From PGZG01 sp046292765 (GTDB taxonomy: Bacteria > Pseudomonadota > Gammaproteobacteria > Pseudomonadales > Alcanivoracaceae): DNA of 64,000 bases. The position numbers were made by a program, and so were the translations under genes. The first letter of the stretch is position 1. The number at the start of each line of letters is the position of its first letter. The notes under the pieces were generated by a model, which saw only the letters and a program-made list of their open reading frames with translations, did no database searches and was not told the DNA's origin. Below are positions 54,313 to 62,623 of this stretch, piece after piece. Where the stretch lies: positions 123,014 through 187,013 of the forward strand of contig JBKBQA010000007.1 in NCBI GenBank assembly GCA_046292765.1, given 5' to 3'.

Positions 54313-55674
54313 TCAGTACGGGGCTTCGGGATTGTAGGAAGACGCATTTTCCCCTGCAACCTCAGGGGCCGCCGTGAAGATGTCTTGCTCTTCCAGTTGC
54401 GCCTCGCGCAGCAGGCGCCGGAAGTGTACCCGGTTCAGCCGCACGCGGAGCAAAAGATTGCCGATTTCGTCATTTTGTTCCGCCAGCACCTCGCCGGCCT
54501 CGTGCAACCGCGCACGCAGACGACCCGCCGCCAGCGGCGGCAGGCGTATCCACTGATCGACCCAGTCCGCTGCCAGACGCTCCGCCATGGCCTGGTGGAG
54601 CAGCTCGATGCCCTCGCCGGTGACGGCCGACAGCCACACCCTGAGCGGCCGCCCCTCGTCGTCCCGGTCGATCCGGGCAGGCGCGCCCAGCATGTCGATC
54701 TTGTTGAAAACGTGCAGAAACGGGACGCTATCTGCACCGATCTCCTCAAGAACACCCTCTACCGCATCGATATTCCCGTCGCGTTCATCATTGGCGCAAT
54801 CGGTGACATGCAGCAGCAGACTGGCACTCAGGGTTTCTTCCAGCGTGGCCCGGAACGCCTGCACCAGCCGGTGCGGCAAGTGGCGAATAAAGCCCACGGT
54901 GTCAGCCAGAATGGTTGGCCCGACACCGGGAATCCGGACCTTGCGGAGAGTCGGGTCCAGGGTCGCAAACAACTGGTCGGCGACGTAGACGTCGGCATCG
55001 GTAAGACGGTTAAACAGGGTCGACTTGCCAGCGTTGGTATAGCCCACCAGTGACACCAGCGGAGTTTCTGCCCGCTCGCGGGCGCGCCGGCCCTGAGCGC
55101 GCTGGCTGCGCACCTTGTCGAGTCTTGCCTCGATGGCCCGAATGCGTTCCCGCACCAGACGACGGTCGGTTTCCAGCTGGGTTTCGCCGGGGCCGCGCAA
55201 ACCGATACCGCCTTTCTGCCGCTCAAGGTGAGTCCAGCCACGGACCAGCCGGGTTTGCATGTGGCGCAACTGGGCCAGCTCCACCTGCAACCGGCCTTCG
55301 TGGGTGCGGGCGCGCTGGGCAAATATATCGAGAATCAGGCCGGTGCGGTCGAGCACCCGGGTTTTCACTACCCGCTCGATATTGCGCTCCTGGGCAGGAG
55401 TCAGGGCATGGTTAAACAGCACCACGTCGATCTCGTGCTCTGCCACCAGCGTGGCAATTTCCTCGGCCTTGCCGGAACCGACATACAGGGCCGCATCCGG
55501 CCGGTCGCGGCGGCCAGTCACTTCCAGCACCGGAATCACACCGCTGGACGACACCAGATGATGGAACTCATCCAGATCCTCACGGCCGGCGCCATCGGGC
55601 AGATCGATATGTACCAGCAGAGCCCGCTCGCCTACATCGGTACGGGTGGCTTCGGTACGGTCAAACAGTTCCAT
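54313..55674 (-). CDS. hflX: Ribosome rescue GTPase HflX
   Basis: HflX splits stalled or heat-damaged 70S ribosomes with GTP. The 453-residue protein has the N-terminal HflX domain (FNHALTPAQERNIERVVKTRVLDRTGLILDIFAQRARTHEG), the Gly-rich linker KGGIGLRGPGETQLETDRR, and the G domain with G1 GYTNAGKST, G3 DTVGFIRHLPH and G4 NKID. A C-terminal extension is present. Its promoter region is unusual: instead of directly following hfq it is separated by a terminator and repeat elements. Confidence 0.97.
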   Translation of the reverse strand: MELFDRTEATRTDVGERALLVHIDLPDGAGREDLDEFHHLVSSSGVIPVLEVTGRRDRPDAALYVGSGKAEEIATLVAEHEIDVVLFNHALTPAQERNIERVVKTRVLDRTGLILDIFAQRARTHEGRLQVELAQLRHMQTRLVRGWTHLERQKGGIGLRGPGETQLETDRRLVRERIRAIEARLDKVRSQRAQGRRARERAETPLVSLVGYTNAGKSTLFNRLTDADVYVADQLFATLDPTLRKVRIPGVGPTILADTVGFIRHLPHRLVQAFRATLEETLSASLLLHVTDCANDERDGNIDAVEGVLEEIGADSVPFLHVFNKIDMLGAPARIDRDDEGRPLRVWLSAVTGEGIELLHQAMAERLAADWVDQWIRLPPLAAGRLRARLHEAGEVLAEQNDEIGNLLLRVRLNRVHFRRLLREAQLEEQDIFTAAPEVAGENASSYNPEAPY

Positions 55675-55734
55675 TCACAGTTCCACAGATCAGAGGCCCG
55701 GCATGATACGGCATTTGCAGGCAAGACGGGGGCT

Positions 55735-55764
55735 GTTGTGGGAGCGGCAATCCTGCCGCAAAAG
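55735..55764 (+). repeat. REP-like element
   Basis: GTTGTGGGAGCGGCAATCCT, continuing to GCCGCAAAAG, has the GTGGGAGCGGC head and hairpin of Pseudomonas REP sequences (6-bp stem GCGGCA/TGCCGC). It is therefore a likely member of a dispersed REP family; other genome copies cannot be checked here. Confidence 0.6.
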
Positions 55765-55773
55765 ATCTGGGCA

Positions 55774-55853
55774 GGCGCGCATTCCGTCCGATCCCTGATA
55801 GAGTCGCTCCCCGATACTCGCTTGGTCCATCAGGGATCGGACGGAACGCACGC
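55774..55853 (-). repeat. Long hairpin element B with conserved 22-nt loop
   Basis: Arms 55782-55799 and 55829-55846 are perfectly complementary over 18 bp and extend with mismatches to 55774/55853. The loop on the minus strand (55823 to 55802) matches element A at 21 of 22 bases. Arms differ completely from element A. Confidence 0.8.
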
Positions 55854-55859
55854 TCGGGC

Positions 55860-55885
55860 ATCAGGATTACGGCAAGATTGCCAAC
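55860..55885 (-). repeat. Inverted REP-like hairpin
   Basis: On the minus strand GGCAATCTTGCCGTA resembles GGCAATCCTGCCGCA of the REP-like element at 55735-55764, so the hairpin element B is flanked by inverted REP-like copies. Confidence 0.45.
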
Positions 55886-55896
55886 CCCAAAGACAG

Positions 55897-55921
55897 AAAA
55901 GCCACGCTGAGCGTGGCTTTT
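55897..55921 (-). terminator. Rho-independent terminator of hfq
   Basis: A perfect 11-bp stem AAAAGCCACGC/GCGTGGCTTTT with a 3-nt loop ends in TTTT on the minus strand, 29 bp after the hfq stop. Confidence 0.9.
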
Positions 55922-55949
55922 CGGGTAGCGCAGGGGATGAAGCAACGGC

Positions 55950-56216
55950 TCAGTCGGCCTCGTAGTCATCCGCCGGCAGGCCATTGCCCGGGCCAGTGGC
56001 GGTGGTGGTGCGCGGGTTGCGCGCCGGGACCACGGTGGAGATGGCGTGCTTGTACACCATCTGGCTGACCGCGTTCTTCAGCAGCACGACATACTGGTCA
56101 AAGGATTCAATCTGCCCCTGCAGCTTGATGCCGTTAACAAGGAAGATGGAAACCGGGATACGCTCTTTCCGCAGGGCGTTCAGGAAAGGGTCTTGTAGCG
56201 AGTGCCCTTTTGACAT
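55950..56216 (-). CDS. hfq: RNA chaperone Hfq
   Basis: Hfq is the hexameric Sm-like protein that pairs small RNAs with mRNAs. The 88-residue protein has Sm1 (PVSIFLVNGIKLQGQIESFDQYVVLL) and Sm2 (KNAVSQMVYKHAISTVVPAR) with the YKH motif, and a short acidic tail TGPGNGLPADDYEAD. The ATG at 56216 (MSKGHSLQDPFLNALRKERIPV) is universal in the family. It follows miaA by 110 bp and ends at a strong terminator, so hflX is not part of a simple read-through unit. Confidence 0.98.
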   Translation of the reverse strand: MSKGHSLQDPFLNALRKERIPVSIFLVNGIKLQGQIESFDQYVVLLKNAVSQMVYKHAISTVVPARNPRTTTATGPGNGLPADDYEAD

Positions 56217-56326
56217 GGTGGTAACTCCTTGGATGATCCAGAAAAAGTGGGCGCCCAGCACTTCGGGCAAGTCTTTGCAAAACCGTGGATCACTACAGCT
56301 ATTGGCTTCCGCGCCTGCTGCTTGGC

Positions 56327-57307
56327 TCAACTAAACACCGATTCCAGCAGGGGTGCAAGCCGTCTCTCCAGCTGCCCAATCAGGTCGGAAGCGTCACTGT
56401 CGAGCCACTCCAGCTCCGGCCAGCCTCGCAACCAGGTGAACTGGCGCTTGGCGAGCTGGCGGGTGGCGATAATGCCGCGCTCGACCATTTCGTCATATCC
56501 GTACCGGCCGTCCAGATAATCCCAGACCTGACGATAACCGACTGCCTTGATTGCCGGCAGTTCCCGGTGCAGATCACCGCGCGAGCGCAGCTTTTCGACT
56601 TCTCCCACCAGCCCGGACTCAAGCATGGCGCGAAAACGAGCGGCAATGCGATCGTGCAACAGCGCCCGTGAGGCCGGCGCTAATGCGAAACTGGTCACAG
56701 TATAGGGGAACGCTGGCGCCGCTCCTTGCTCGGTGTCCGACAATGTGACAGATCGTTGCTTCTGGTGCAGCGCCGTCAGGGTCTCGCCGGTAACCCGGTA
56801 GACTTCCAGCGCCCGCTGAAGACGCTGGCCATCATTCGGCTTGAGGCGGGCGGCGCTGTCCGGGTCGACCTCGGCCAGCAGCCGGTGCACCTCGGGCCAA
56901 CCATGTTGACGGGCAATAGCGTCGATCTGCGCCCGCACCGCCGGGTCTGCCGCCGGCATATCGGCCAGCCCCTGCTGCAGGGCCTTGAAGTAGAGCATGG
57001 TGCCGCCCACCAGCAGCGGCACCCGGCCGGCGCGATAGATGGCGGCAATCTCGCCCAAAGCGTCATCGCGGAAACGGGCCGCCGAGTAGGGTTCGGCCGG
57101 ATCGAGAAAGCCGAGCAGCCGGTGCGGCGCCTTCGCCAGCACTTCCGGTTCGGGCCGGGCGGCGCCGATTTCCAGCCCTCGGTACACCAGCGCCGAATCG
57201 ACATTGATGATCTCCAGCGGCAGGCGCTGTACCAGCTCTACCGCCGCGCCAGTCTTGCCGGAGCAGGTTGGCCCCATCAGAAAAATCACCGGCGGCAACG
57301 ACGCCAT
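56327..57307 (-). CDS. miaA: tRNA dimethylallyltransferase
   Basis: MiaA adds an isopentenyl group to A37 of tRNAs reading UNN codons, using dimethylallyl diphosphate. Motifs are the P-loop GPTCSGKTGAA, DSALVYRGLEIGAARP, SAARFRDDAL and the tRNA-binding ATRQLAKRQFTWLRG near the C-terminus. Length 326. It starts one base after the mutL stop, in the standard mutL-miaA-hfq order. Confidence 0.97.
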   Translation of the reverse strand: MASLPPVIFLMGPTCSGKTGAAVELVQRLPLEIINVDSALVYRGLEIGAARPEPEVLAKAPHRLLGFLDPAEPYSAARFRDDALGEIAAIYRAGRVPLLVGGTMLYFKALQQGLADMPAADPAVRAQIDAIARQHGWPEVHRLLAEVDPDSAARLKPNDGQRLQRALEVYRVTGETLTALHQKQRSVTLSDTEQGAAPAFPYTVTSFALAPASRALLHDRIAARFRAMLESGLVGEVEKLRSRGDLHRELPAIKAVGYRQVWDYLDGRYGYDEMVERGIIATRQLAKRQFTWLRGWPELEWLDSDASDLIGQLERRLAPLLESVFS

Positions 57308-57308
57308 G

Positions 57309-59162
57309 TCAACGGCCCCGCATAAACAGGCGATCGAGATCCTTCAACGTCATCTGCGCCCAGGTCGGCCGACCATGGTTGCACTGGCCACTGCGTTCGG
57401 TGGCTTCCATATCACGCAGCAAGGCATTCATTTCCGTCAGCGTCAGCCGACGATTGGCCCGCACGCTGCCATGGCAGGCCATGGTGGCCAGCAACTCATC
57501 CAGCACTGTTTCGATCCGGCTGCTGCTGCCATGGGTGAGCAGATCAGACAGCACATCGCGCACCAGTGCTTCGTGATTGGCATCGCGCATCAGGGCCGGC
57601 ACCTCGCGCACCATCAGCGATTCGGGGCCGGCCCGCTCGATAACAAAACCGAGCCGCTCGAACACGTCTGGCGACTGTTCAGCAAAATCCGCCTCGCGGG
57701 TGGACACCGCCATCGACAGCGGCACCAGCAACGGCTGGCTGCGCACCTTGTCCTGCGCCCAGGCGAATTTCAGGCGCTCATAGGTAATGCGTTCGTGCGC
57801 CGCATGCATATCCACCAGCACCATGCCGTCGGCGTTCTCGGCGAGGATATAGATACCGTGCAGCTGTGCCACCGCGAACCCCAGTGGTGGCGCCACATCC
57901 TCCGCCGCAGGCGGAAACGCCGGCGCCGTTTCCGCCACTCGCGGTCGCACCAGTTCGCCATAGCGGGCCGCTTGCTGTTCCCCACTGCCGGCAAACAGCG
58001 GCGCGCGCGAAGACGGCATGCCCAGCGCCAGACCCGACTGCTGCGATGGCATGGAAACAATGGCAGGGCCTTGCCCGTCGAAAGTGGCAGCCATGTCCGA
58101 GGCAGCCACCGGTTCGCTAACACGGGCTGGCTGCGTTTCGGCGCCCGGACGCACTTCCGCAATGGCTCGATGCAGGGACCGGTAGAGAAAATCATGCACC
58201 ATGCGCTGCTCGCGGAAGCGCACTTCGTGTTTGGTGGGATGCACGTTGACATCCACCTGGGCCGGATCCAGCTCGAAGTACAACACGTAGGCCGGATGGC
58301 GGCCGTGATAGAGCACATCCTGATAAGCCTGCCGCACCGCATGACTGACCACGCGATCGCGAATCACACGGCCATTGACGAAAAAATACTGCAGATCTGA
58401 CTGGGCACGGGAAAACGTTGGCAAACCAAGCCAGCCATGCAGGCGCAGGCCGCCGTGTTCGATATCCACCGCAATCGCTTGCTCCATGAAGGCGCTGCCA
58501 CAAAGACGGGCCACCCGCTGGCTACGATGAATATCGCTGCTGGCCGCCGGCAACTGGTGGACCACCTTTTGATTGTGCATCAACCGGAATGCGGTGGTGA
58601 ATTCGCTCAGCGCAATGCGGCGGAACACTTCTTCAAGGTGATTGAACTCGGTTTTTTCGGCGCGCAGAAAGCGGCGCCGCGCCGGCGTATTGAAAAACAG
58701 ATCGCGCATTTCCACCGTGGTGCCACGGGGATGCGCCGCCGGCTGCACCTGGGGCGCCATGTCGCGTCCCTCGGCAAACACCTGCCAGCCTTCGGCACTG
58801 TCGGCCACATTGGAGGTAAGGGTAAGGCGCGAGACGGAACTGATCGCCGCCAACGCTTCACCACGAAAGCCGAGCGAACCGATGGCTTCGAGATCATCCA
58901 GAGTACGGATTTTGCTGGTGGCATGCCGCGACAATGCCAGCGGCAGATCATCGGAGCCGATGCCGCTGCCGTTGTCACGCACCCGGATCAACTTGACGCC
59001 GCCCTGCTCTGCGTCCACCTGAATCTGGTCGGCGCCGGCATCGAGCGCGTTCTCCAGCAACTCCTTGACCACCGATGCCGGCCGCTCGACCACCTCACCG
59101 GCGGCGATCTGGTTGGCAAGGCGGGGATCAAGCAAGTGAATGCGGGACAAACGATTCTCCAT
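57309..59162 (-). CDS. mutL: DNA mismatch repair protein MutL
   Basis: MutL couples mismatch recognition by MutS to strand removal. The 617-residue protein has the GHKL ATPase motifs IAAGEVVERPASVVKELLENALDAGA, DNGSGI, and GFRGEALAAISSV, and a C-terminal dimerisation domain with ACHGSVRANRRLT. In the C-terminal domain LVDMHAAHERITYE matches the endonuclease motif DQHA(X)2E(X)4E except that Gln is Met. The ATG at 59162 is used rather than the TTG before it. The product belongs to the MutH-independent type known in Pseudomonas. Confidence 0.97.
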   Translation of the reverse strand: MENRLSRIHLLDPRLANQIAAGEVVERPASVVKELLENALDAGADQIQVDAEQGGVKLIRVRDNGSGIGSDDLPLALSRHATSKIRTLDDLEAIGSLGFRGEALAAISSVSRLTLTSNVADSAEGWQVFAEGRDMAPQVQPAAHPRGTTVEMRDLFFNTPARRRFLRAEKTEFNHLEEVFRRIALSEFTTAFRLMHNQKVVHQLPAASSDIHRSQRVARLCGSAFMEQAIAVDIEHGGLRLHGWLGLPTFSRAQSDLQYFFVNGRVIRDRVVSHAVRQAYQDVLYHGRHPAYVLYFELDPAQVDVNVHPTKHEVRFREQRMVHDFLYRSLHRAIAEVRPGAETQPARVSEPVAASDMAATFDGQGPAIVSMPSQQSGLALGMPSSRAPLFAGSGEQQAARYGELVRPRVAETAPAFPPAAEDVAPPLGFAVAQLHGIYILAENADGMVLVDMHAAHERITYERLKFAWAQDKVRSQPLLVPLSMAVSTREADFAEQSPDVFERLGFVIERAGPESLMVREVPALMRDANHEALVRDVLSDLLTHGSSSRIETVLDELLATMACHGSVRANRRLTLTEMNALLRDMEATERSGQCNHGRPTWAQMTLKDLDRLFMRGR

Positions 59163-59224
59163 CAAAAAGATAGCCAGACATGTGGCAGCGGCCGCTCCTG
59201 CGGGGCGGGCCCTTTGCCCCTGCC
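59163..59224. other. Short GC-rich spacer mutL-amidase
   Basis: The spacer has a GGCAGCGGCCGCTCCTGC palindromic stretch and a possible GGGGC/GCCCC hairpin. It may be a degraded REP-like sequence or attenuator; nothing firmer can be said. Confidence 0.3.
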
Positions 59225-60607
59225 CTAGCCGGGCGGAATCTTCAGCACCTGACCGGCGCGGATACTGTCGCCGCGCAGATTGTTGTGGCTGCGCAGCTCC
59301 GTCTCCGACACCGAATAACGGCGGGCAATAGAGGACAGGGTTTCACCACGGGCAATCTGGTGGGTAGACGGTCGCACCGGCGAATGTCGGCGCCGTTCCG
59401 CATACCAGGTTTCCGGTTGCGGGTGCATTTCGAAATAACTGTGCAAGCCTTTCACCACCGCCCGGGCGATACGTTCCTGATGATTGGCATCACGCAGATT
59501 GCGCTCTTCCTGACGATTGGAAATGAATCCGGTTTCCAGCAACAACGATACCATGCTCGGCTCGCGCAGCACGGCGAAACCCGCCTGTTCCACCTGTCGT
59601 CGATCGCCATGCAGTTTGGTGACCTGGCCCATCTCCTCCAGAATCATTCGCCCCAGCAGCATACTGTGGTGCAAAGACCCGCTGGTGGTCATGTCCGCCA
59701 ACACCGTCAACAGGGAATTGTTTGATCGCTCTTCCTGATACACCCCGGCCACCCGGTCGGAATCGTTGGCCATGCGCGCCAGATAGTCGGCGCGGGCACT
59801 GGTAGCGCCGCGATGGGACAAAGCAAACACCGAGGCTCCGTGAGCACGGGCGTCAGTGAACGCATCCGCGTGAATAGAAATAAACACATCAGCCCGGTGC
59901 CGATCTGCGGCAATCCGACGACGGTCTGCCAACGGCACATAGTAGTCGCCGGTACGCACCATCACCGCGCGCATGCCCGGCTCGCGATCAATCAGCGCGG
60001 CCATACGACGGGCAATCTGCAGCACCACATCCTTTTCGCGGGTGCCGCTCGGGCCAATGGCACCGGGATCCTGACCGCCATGGCCGGGATCAAGCGCAAT
60101 CACCATCTGCCGACCACTGGGACGGGTTTGTGCCGCAGGCGCGGGAACGGGTGCCGGCCGTGATGCCGCCGGCGCCGCCGCCGTGGTGGCCGGCTTGTTG
60201 CGTTCTTCCGGGTCCAGATCATCAAACAGATCCAGCACCAATCGCCAACCGTTCGACGCCTCCGGTGGCAACACCAGCGTACGCGGCCGCTTGGCCTTGT
60301 GCATATCGAGCACCACCCGCACCCGACCATCATGCTGGCCGGTGCGGATTTCACGAATGGAGGTGCTGCTCAGATCAAGCCGCGACAGATCAAATGCCAT
60401 GGTGGCGCCAACCAGATCAAGCACAATGCGATCCGGATTGGTCAGCTTGTCGACGCGATGATCCAGCGGGCCGGGCAGATCAAACACAATGCGAGTGGAA
60501 TCCGGGGCATTGTTCATGCGCACCGAATCGATCCGTTGCGAGGCCGACACCGCACTGCCGACGCAGCACAGCACCACCACCAGCCACCGCCACATCCGAT
60601 TGATCAT
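59225..60607 (-). CDS. N-acetylmuramoyl-L-alanine amidase with AMIN and LysM domains
   Basis: A 460-residue periplasmic AmiB/AmiC-type amidase that cleaves peptidoglycan cross-bridges during cell separation. It has a signal peptide (WLVVVLCCVGSAVSA), an AMIN localisation domain (residues about 25-135, RIDSVRMNNAPDSTRIVFDLPGP), a Pro/Ala linker, an Amidase_3 domain with zinc ligands in DPGHGGQDPG and SIHADAF and the catalytic Glu in LLLETGFISN, and a C-terminal LysM (IARGETLSSIARRYSVSETELRSHN). The domain order and the tsaE-amiB-mutL context fit AmiB. Its ATG overlaps the tsaE stop as ATGA. Confidence 0.95.
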   Translation of the reverse strand: MINRMWRWLVVVLCCVGSAVSASQRIDSVRMNNAPDSTRIVFDLPGPLDHRVDKLTNPDRIVLDLVGATMAFDLSRLDLSSTSIREIRTGQHDGRVRVVLDMHKAKRPRTLVLPPEASNGWRLVLDLFDDLDPEERNKPATTAAAPAASRPAPVPAPAAQTRPSGRQMVIALDPGHGGQDPGAIGPSGTREKDVVLQIARRMAALIDREPGMRAVMVRTGDYYVPLADRRRIAADRHRADVFISIHADAFTDARAHGASVFALSHRGATSARADYLARMANDSDRVAGVYQEERSNNSLLTVLADMTTSGSLHHSMLLGRMILEEMGQVTKLHGDRRQVEQAGFAVLREPSMVSLLLETGFISNRQEERNLRDANHQERIARAVVKGLHSYFEMHPQPETWYAERRRHSPVRPSTHQIARGETLSSIARRYSVSETELRSHNNLRGDSIRAGQVLKIPPG

Positions 60608-61053
60608 GCGTTAACCGACTCCGGAACAGTCAGGGTGACGCGGCGCCCACCATCAGCGGGAGCCAGTGTCACCACCAGGGTGGGCGTCGGCAGCGCCGCG
60701 CCGGCCCGTTGCGGCCACTCTACCAGACACAGCGCATCCGGGTCGAAGTAGTCACGGCCGCCAATCATCTCCAGCTCCTCGGCGTCGCTGAGCCGGTACA
60801 GATCAAAATGGTACACAGCCGTGTTGGCCAACCGGTACGGTTCAACGATGGTGTAGGTCGGGCTTTTCACTGCGCCAACATGGCCAAGTGCTCGCAACCA
60901 GCCCCGCACCAGCGTGGTCTTGCCCGCTCCCAGATCCCCTTCCAGCCAAACCACGCCGGCGGGCACCCGCGCCGCAAGTTCGGCGCCGAGGGTCTCAGTG
61001 GCGGCCTCGTCGGCCAGATAACGTGTTTCCGTGGTCACACTCGATCCCGTCAT
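60604..61053 (-). CDS. tsaE: tRNA threonylcarbamoyladenosine biosynthesis ATPase TsaE
   Basis: TsaE binds TsaB-TsaD and drives the t6A modification of ANN-decoding tRNAs by ATP turnover. The 149-residue protein has the P-loop LEGDLGAGKTTLVRG, SPTYTIVEPY and YHFDLYRLSDAEELEMIGGRDYF, and the W-containing LVEWPQRAG near the end. It starts 4 bp after nnrD. Confidence 0.96.
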   Translation of the reverse strand: MTGSSVTTETRYLADEAATETLGAELAARVPAGVVWLEGDLGAGKTTLVRGWLRALGHVGAVKSPTYTIVEPYRLANTAVYHFDLYRLSDAEELEMIGGRDYFDPDALCLVEWPQRAGAALPTPTLVVTLAPADGGRRVTLTVPESVNA

Positions 61054-61057
61054 GGTG

Positions 61058-62560
61058 TTACGACAACCCGTTCAGCAAACGCCGCACATGCGGCATCAGA
61101 TCGCTGGCCAGCAAGCCGCGCTCACCCTGATGCAGTACCGCGCGATCCGCCGCTTCGCCGTGCACTCGGGCGGCAAAGCGCGCCGCATCATACCCGTTCA
61201 GACCCTGCGCCAGCAGCGCGCCGATGATGCCGGACAACACATCGCCCATACCGCCGCTGGCCATGCCGGGATTGCCGGCATCCACCAGTGCCACCGGTCC
61301 GTCCGCATCCGCCACCAGCGTGCCCGGTCCCTTCAGCAGCGCCGTGGCGGCGTAGCGCGTTGCCAACGCCCGCACCGCAGCAAAACGATCCGCCTGAATC
61401 CGGGCGCCGGTGATGCCGAGCAGACGGGCCGCCTCTCCCGGATGCGGCGTCAGCACCGCCGGTGATCGCCATTGGAGCCCGTGAGCACTGATCAGGTTCA
61501 ATGCATCGGCATCGAGCACCAGCGGCAAGCCGCTTTGCAACACCGCCTGCAGCAACCCGAATCCCCATGCCTCCTGACCCAGACCCGGCCCACATACCAC
61601 CACGGTGGCGCGCGCCAGCAAGGGTGCCAGATCTTCACCCTGCTCCACCGCCCGCGTCATCACTTCCGGGCGCCGCCCCACCAGCGCGGCAACATGCGCG
61701 GCGCGGGTGGCGACACTGGTGAGCCCGGCACCGCTGCGCGCCGCCGCCTCCGCGGCCAGCATCACCGCGCCGGCATAACCATGATCGCCTCCCACCACCA
61801 GCACATGACCAAAGCTGCCTTTATGGGCATCCCGTGCTCGCGGCGGCAACACCCCGGCCAATGCCGACAACGTCACCCGCCGGCAGTCCGCTGGCAACGA
61901 CTGCAGGATCGACGCCGGAATGGCCAGATCGTGATACGACAACACCCCGCAGCAAGCCGGACCGGCGCCAGTGAGCAGGCCACGCTTCATCCCCACAAAG
62001 GTGGTGGTGACATCCGCCCGCACCGCCGCCCCCAGCACCGCGCCGGTATCGGCACTGAGGCCGGAGGGAATATCCAGCGCCAGCACTGGCAAGCCACTGC
62101 TATTAATGGCCTCAATCAACGCCGCCTGAGCTGGCCTTACCTCCCCGGCAAGGCCAGTGCCGAGCAAGCCATCCACCACCAGATCGTGACCACTGAAATC
62201 CGGCATGGCCTCGGCCAGCACCTGCACCGGCACCCCCTCGGCCAGCGCCCGCTCGGCCATAATACGGGCGTCCCCGGTCAGCGCCGCCAGCGGCGCCAGC
62301 GCATACACCTGCGGATGCAAACCGGCCTGCAACGCCAGCAACGCCACCACGTAGCCATCGCCGCCATTACTGCCAGGGCCGCACACCACCGCTGGCCGCT
62401 CACAACCCGGCCAGTGGACTTGCAACTGCCGGAACGCCGCCTCACCGGCGCGGATCATCAGCGTCTCGCCGGGGATGCCGTGCTCGCTGATCGCCCGCCG
62501 ATCCAGCTCACGCACCCCGGCGGCATCATGCAGGTGTTCCGGAAACTCGCTGGCAACCAT
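61058..62560 (-). CDS. nnr: Bifunctional NAD(P)H-hydrate epimerase / ADP-dependent dehydratase
   Basis: Repairs hydrated NADH and NADPH. The 500-residue protein has the N-terminal YjeF epimerase domain (GSNGGDGYVVALL, LVVDGLLGTGLAG, ALDIPSGLSADTG) and the C-terminal ADP-dependent dehydratase domain (VLVVGGDHGYAGAVMLAAEAAARSGAG, LTPHPGEAARLLG, NPGMASGGMGDVLSGIIGALLAQG). The start at 62560 is used because a TATAAT box occupies the bases just before the longer start at 62584, so that ATG would lie at about the +1 position of the message. First gene of the leftward run to mutL. Confidence 0.95.
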   Translation of the reverse strand: MVASEFPEHLHDAAGVRELDRRAISEHGIPGETLMIRAGEAAFRQLQVHWPGCERPAVVCGPGSNGGDGYVVALLALQAGLHPQVYALAPLAALTGDARIMAERALAEGVPVQVLAEAMPDFSGHDLVVDGLLGTGLAGEVRPAQAALIEAINSSGLPVLALDIPSGLSADTGAVLGAAVRADVTTTFVGMKRGLLTGAGPACCGVLSYHDLAIPASILQSLPADCRRVTLSALAGVLPPRARDAHKGSFGHVLVVGGDHGYAGAVMLAAEAAARSGAGLTSVATRAAHVAALVGRRPEVMTRAVEQGEDLAPLLARATVVVCGPGLGQEAWGFGLLQAVLQSGLPLVLDADALNLISAHGLQWRSPAVLTPHPGEAARLLGITGARIQADRFAAVRALATRYAATALLKGPGTLVADADGPVALVDAGNPGMASGGMGDVLSGIIGALLAQGLNGYDAARFAARVHGEAADRAVLHQGERGLLASDLMPHVRRLLNGLS

Positions 62561-62586
62561 ATTTGCACCCTGTGTGAATGGCATTG

Positions 62587-62592
62587 ATTATA
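62587..62592 (-). promoter_or_regulatory. -10 box for nnr-tsaE-amidase-mutL-miaA-hfq
   Basis: A perfect TATAAT on the minus strand lies 27 bp upstream of the chosen nnr start. The -35 region, 17 bp upstream, is weak (ATGAGC). Confidence 0.5.
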
Positions 62593-62623
62593 GCCATCCC
62601 TGTGACACAGCTCATGGACTTCC

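Larger units (their letters stand above)
55675..55949. other. hfq-hflX spacer with REP-like and hairpin elements
   Basis: The 275 bases hold no gene. They contain a REP-like hairpin, a long hairpin with the conserved loop, an inverted REP-like hairpin and the hfq terminator, in that order along the plus strand. Confidence 0.8.

Noticed and set aside
59163..59224. REP element between mutL and the amidase gene
   Set aside because: Only GTGG and AGCGGC resemble the REP head; the stem does not match, so it is left as a GC-rich spacer.
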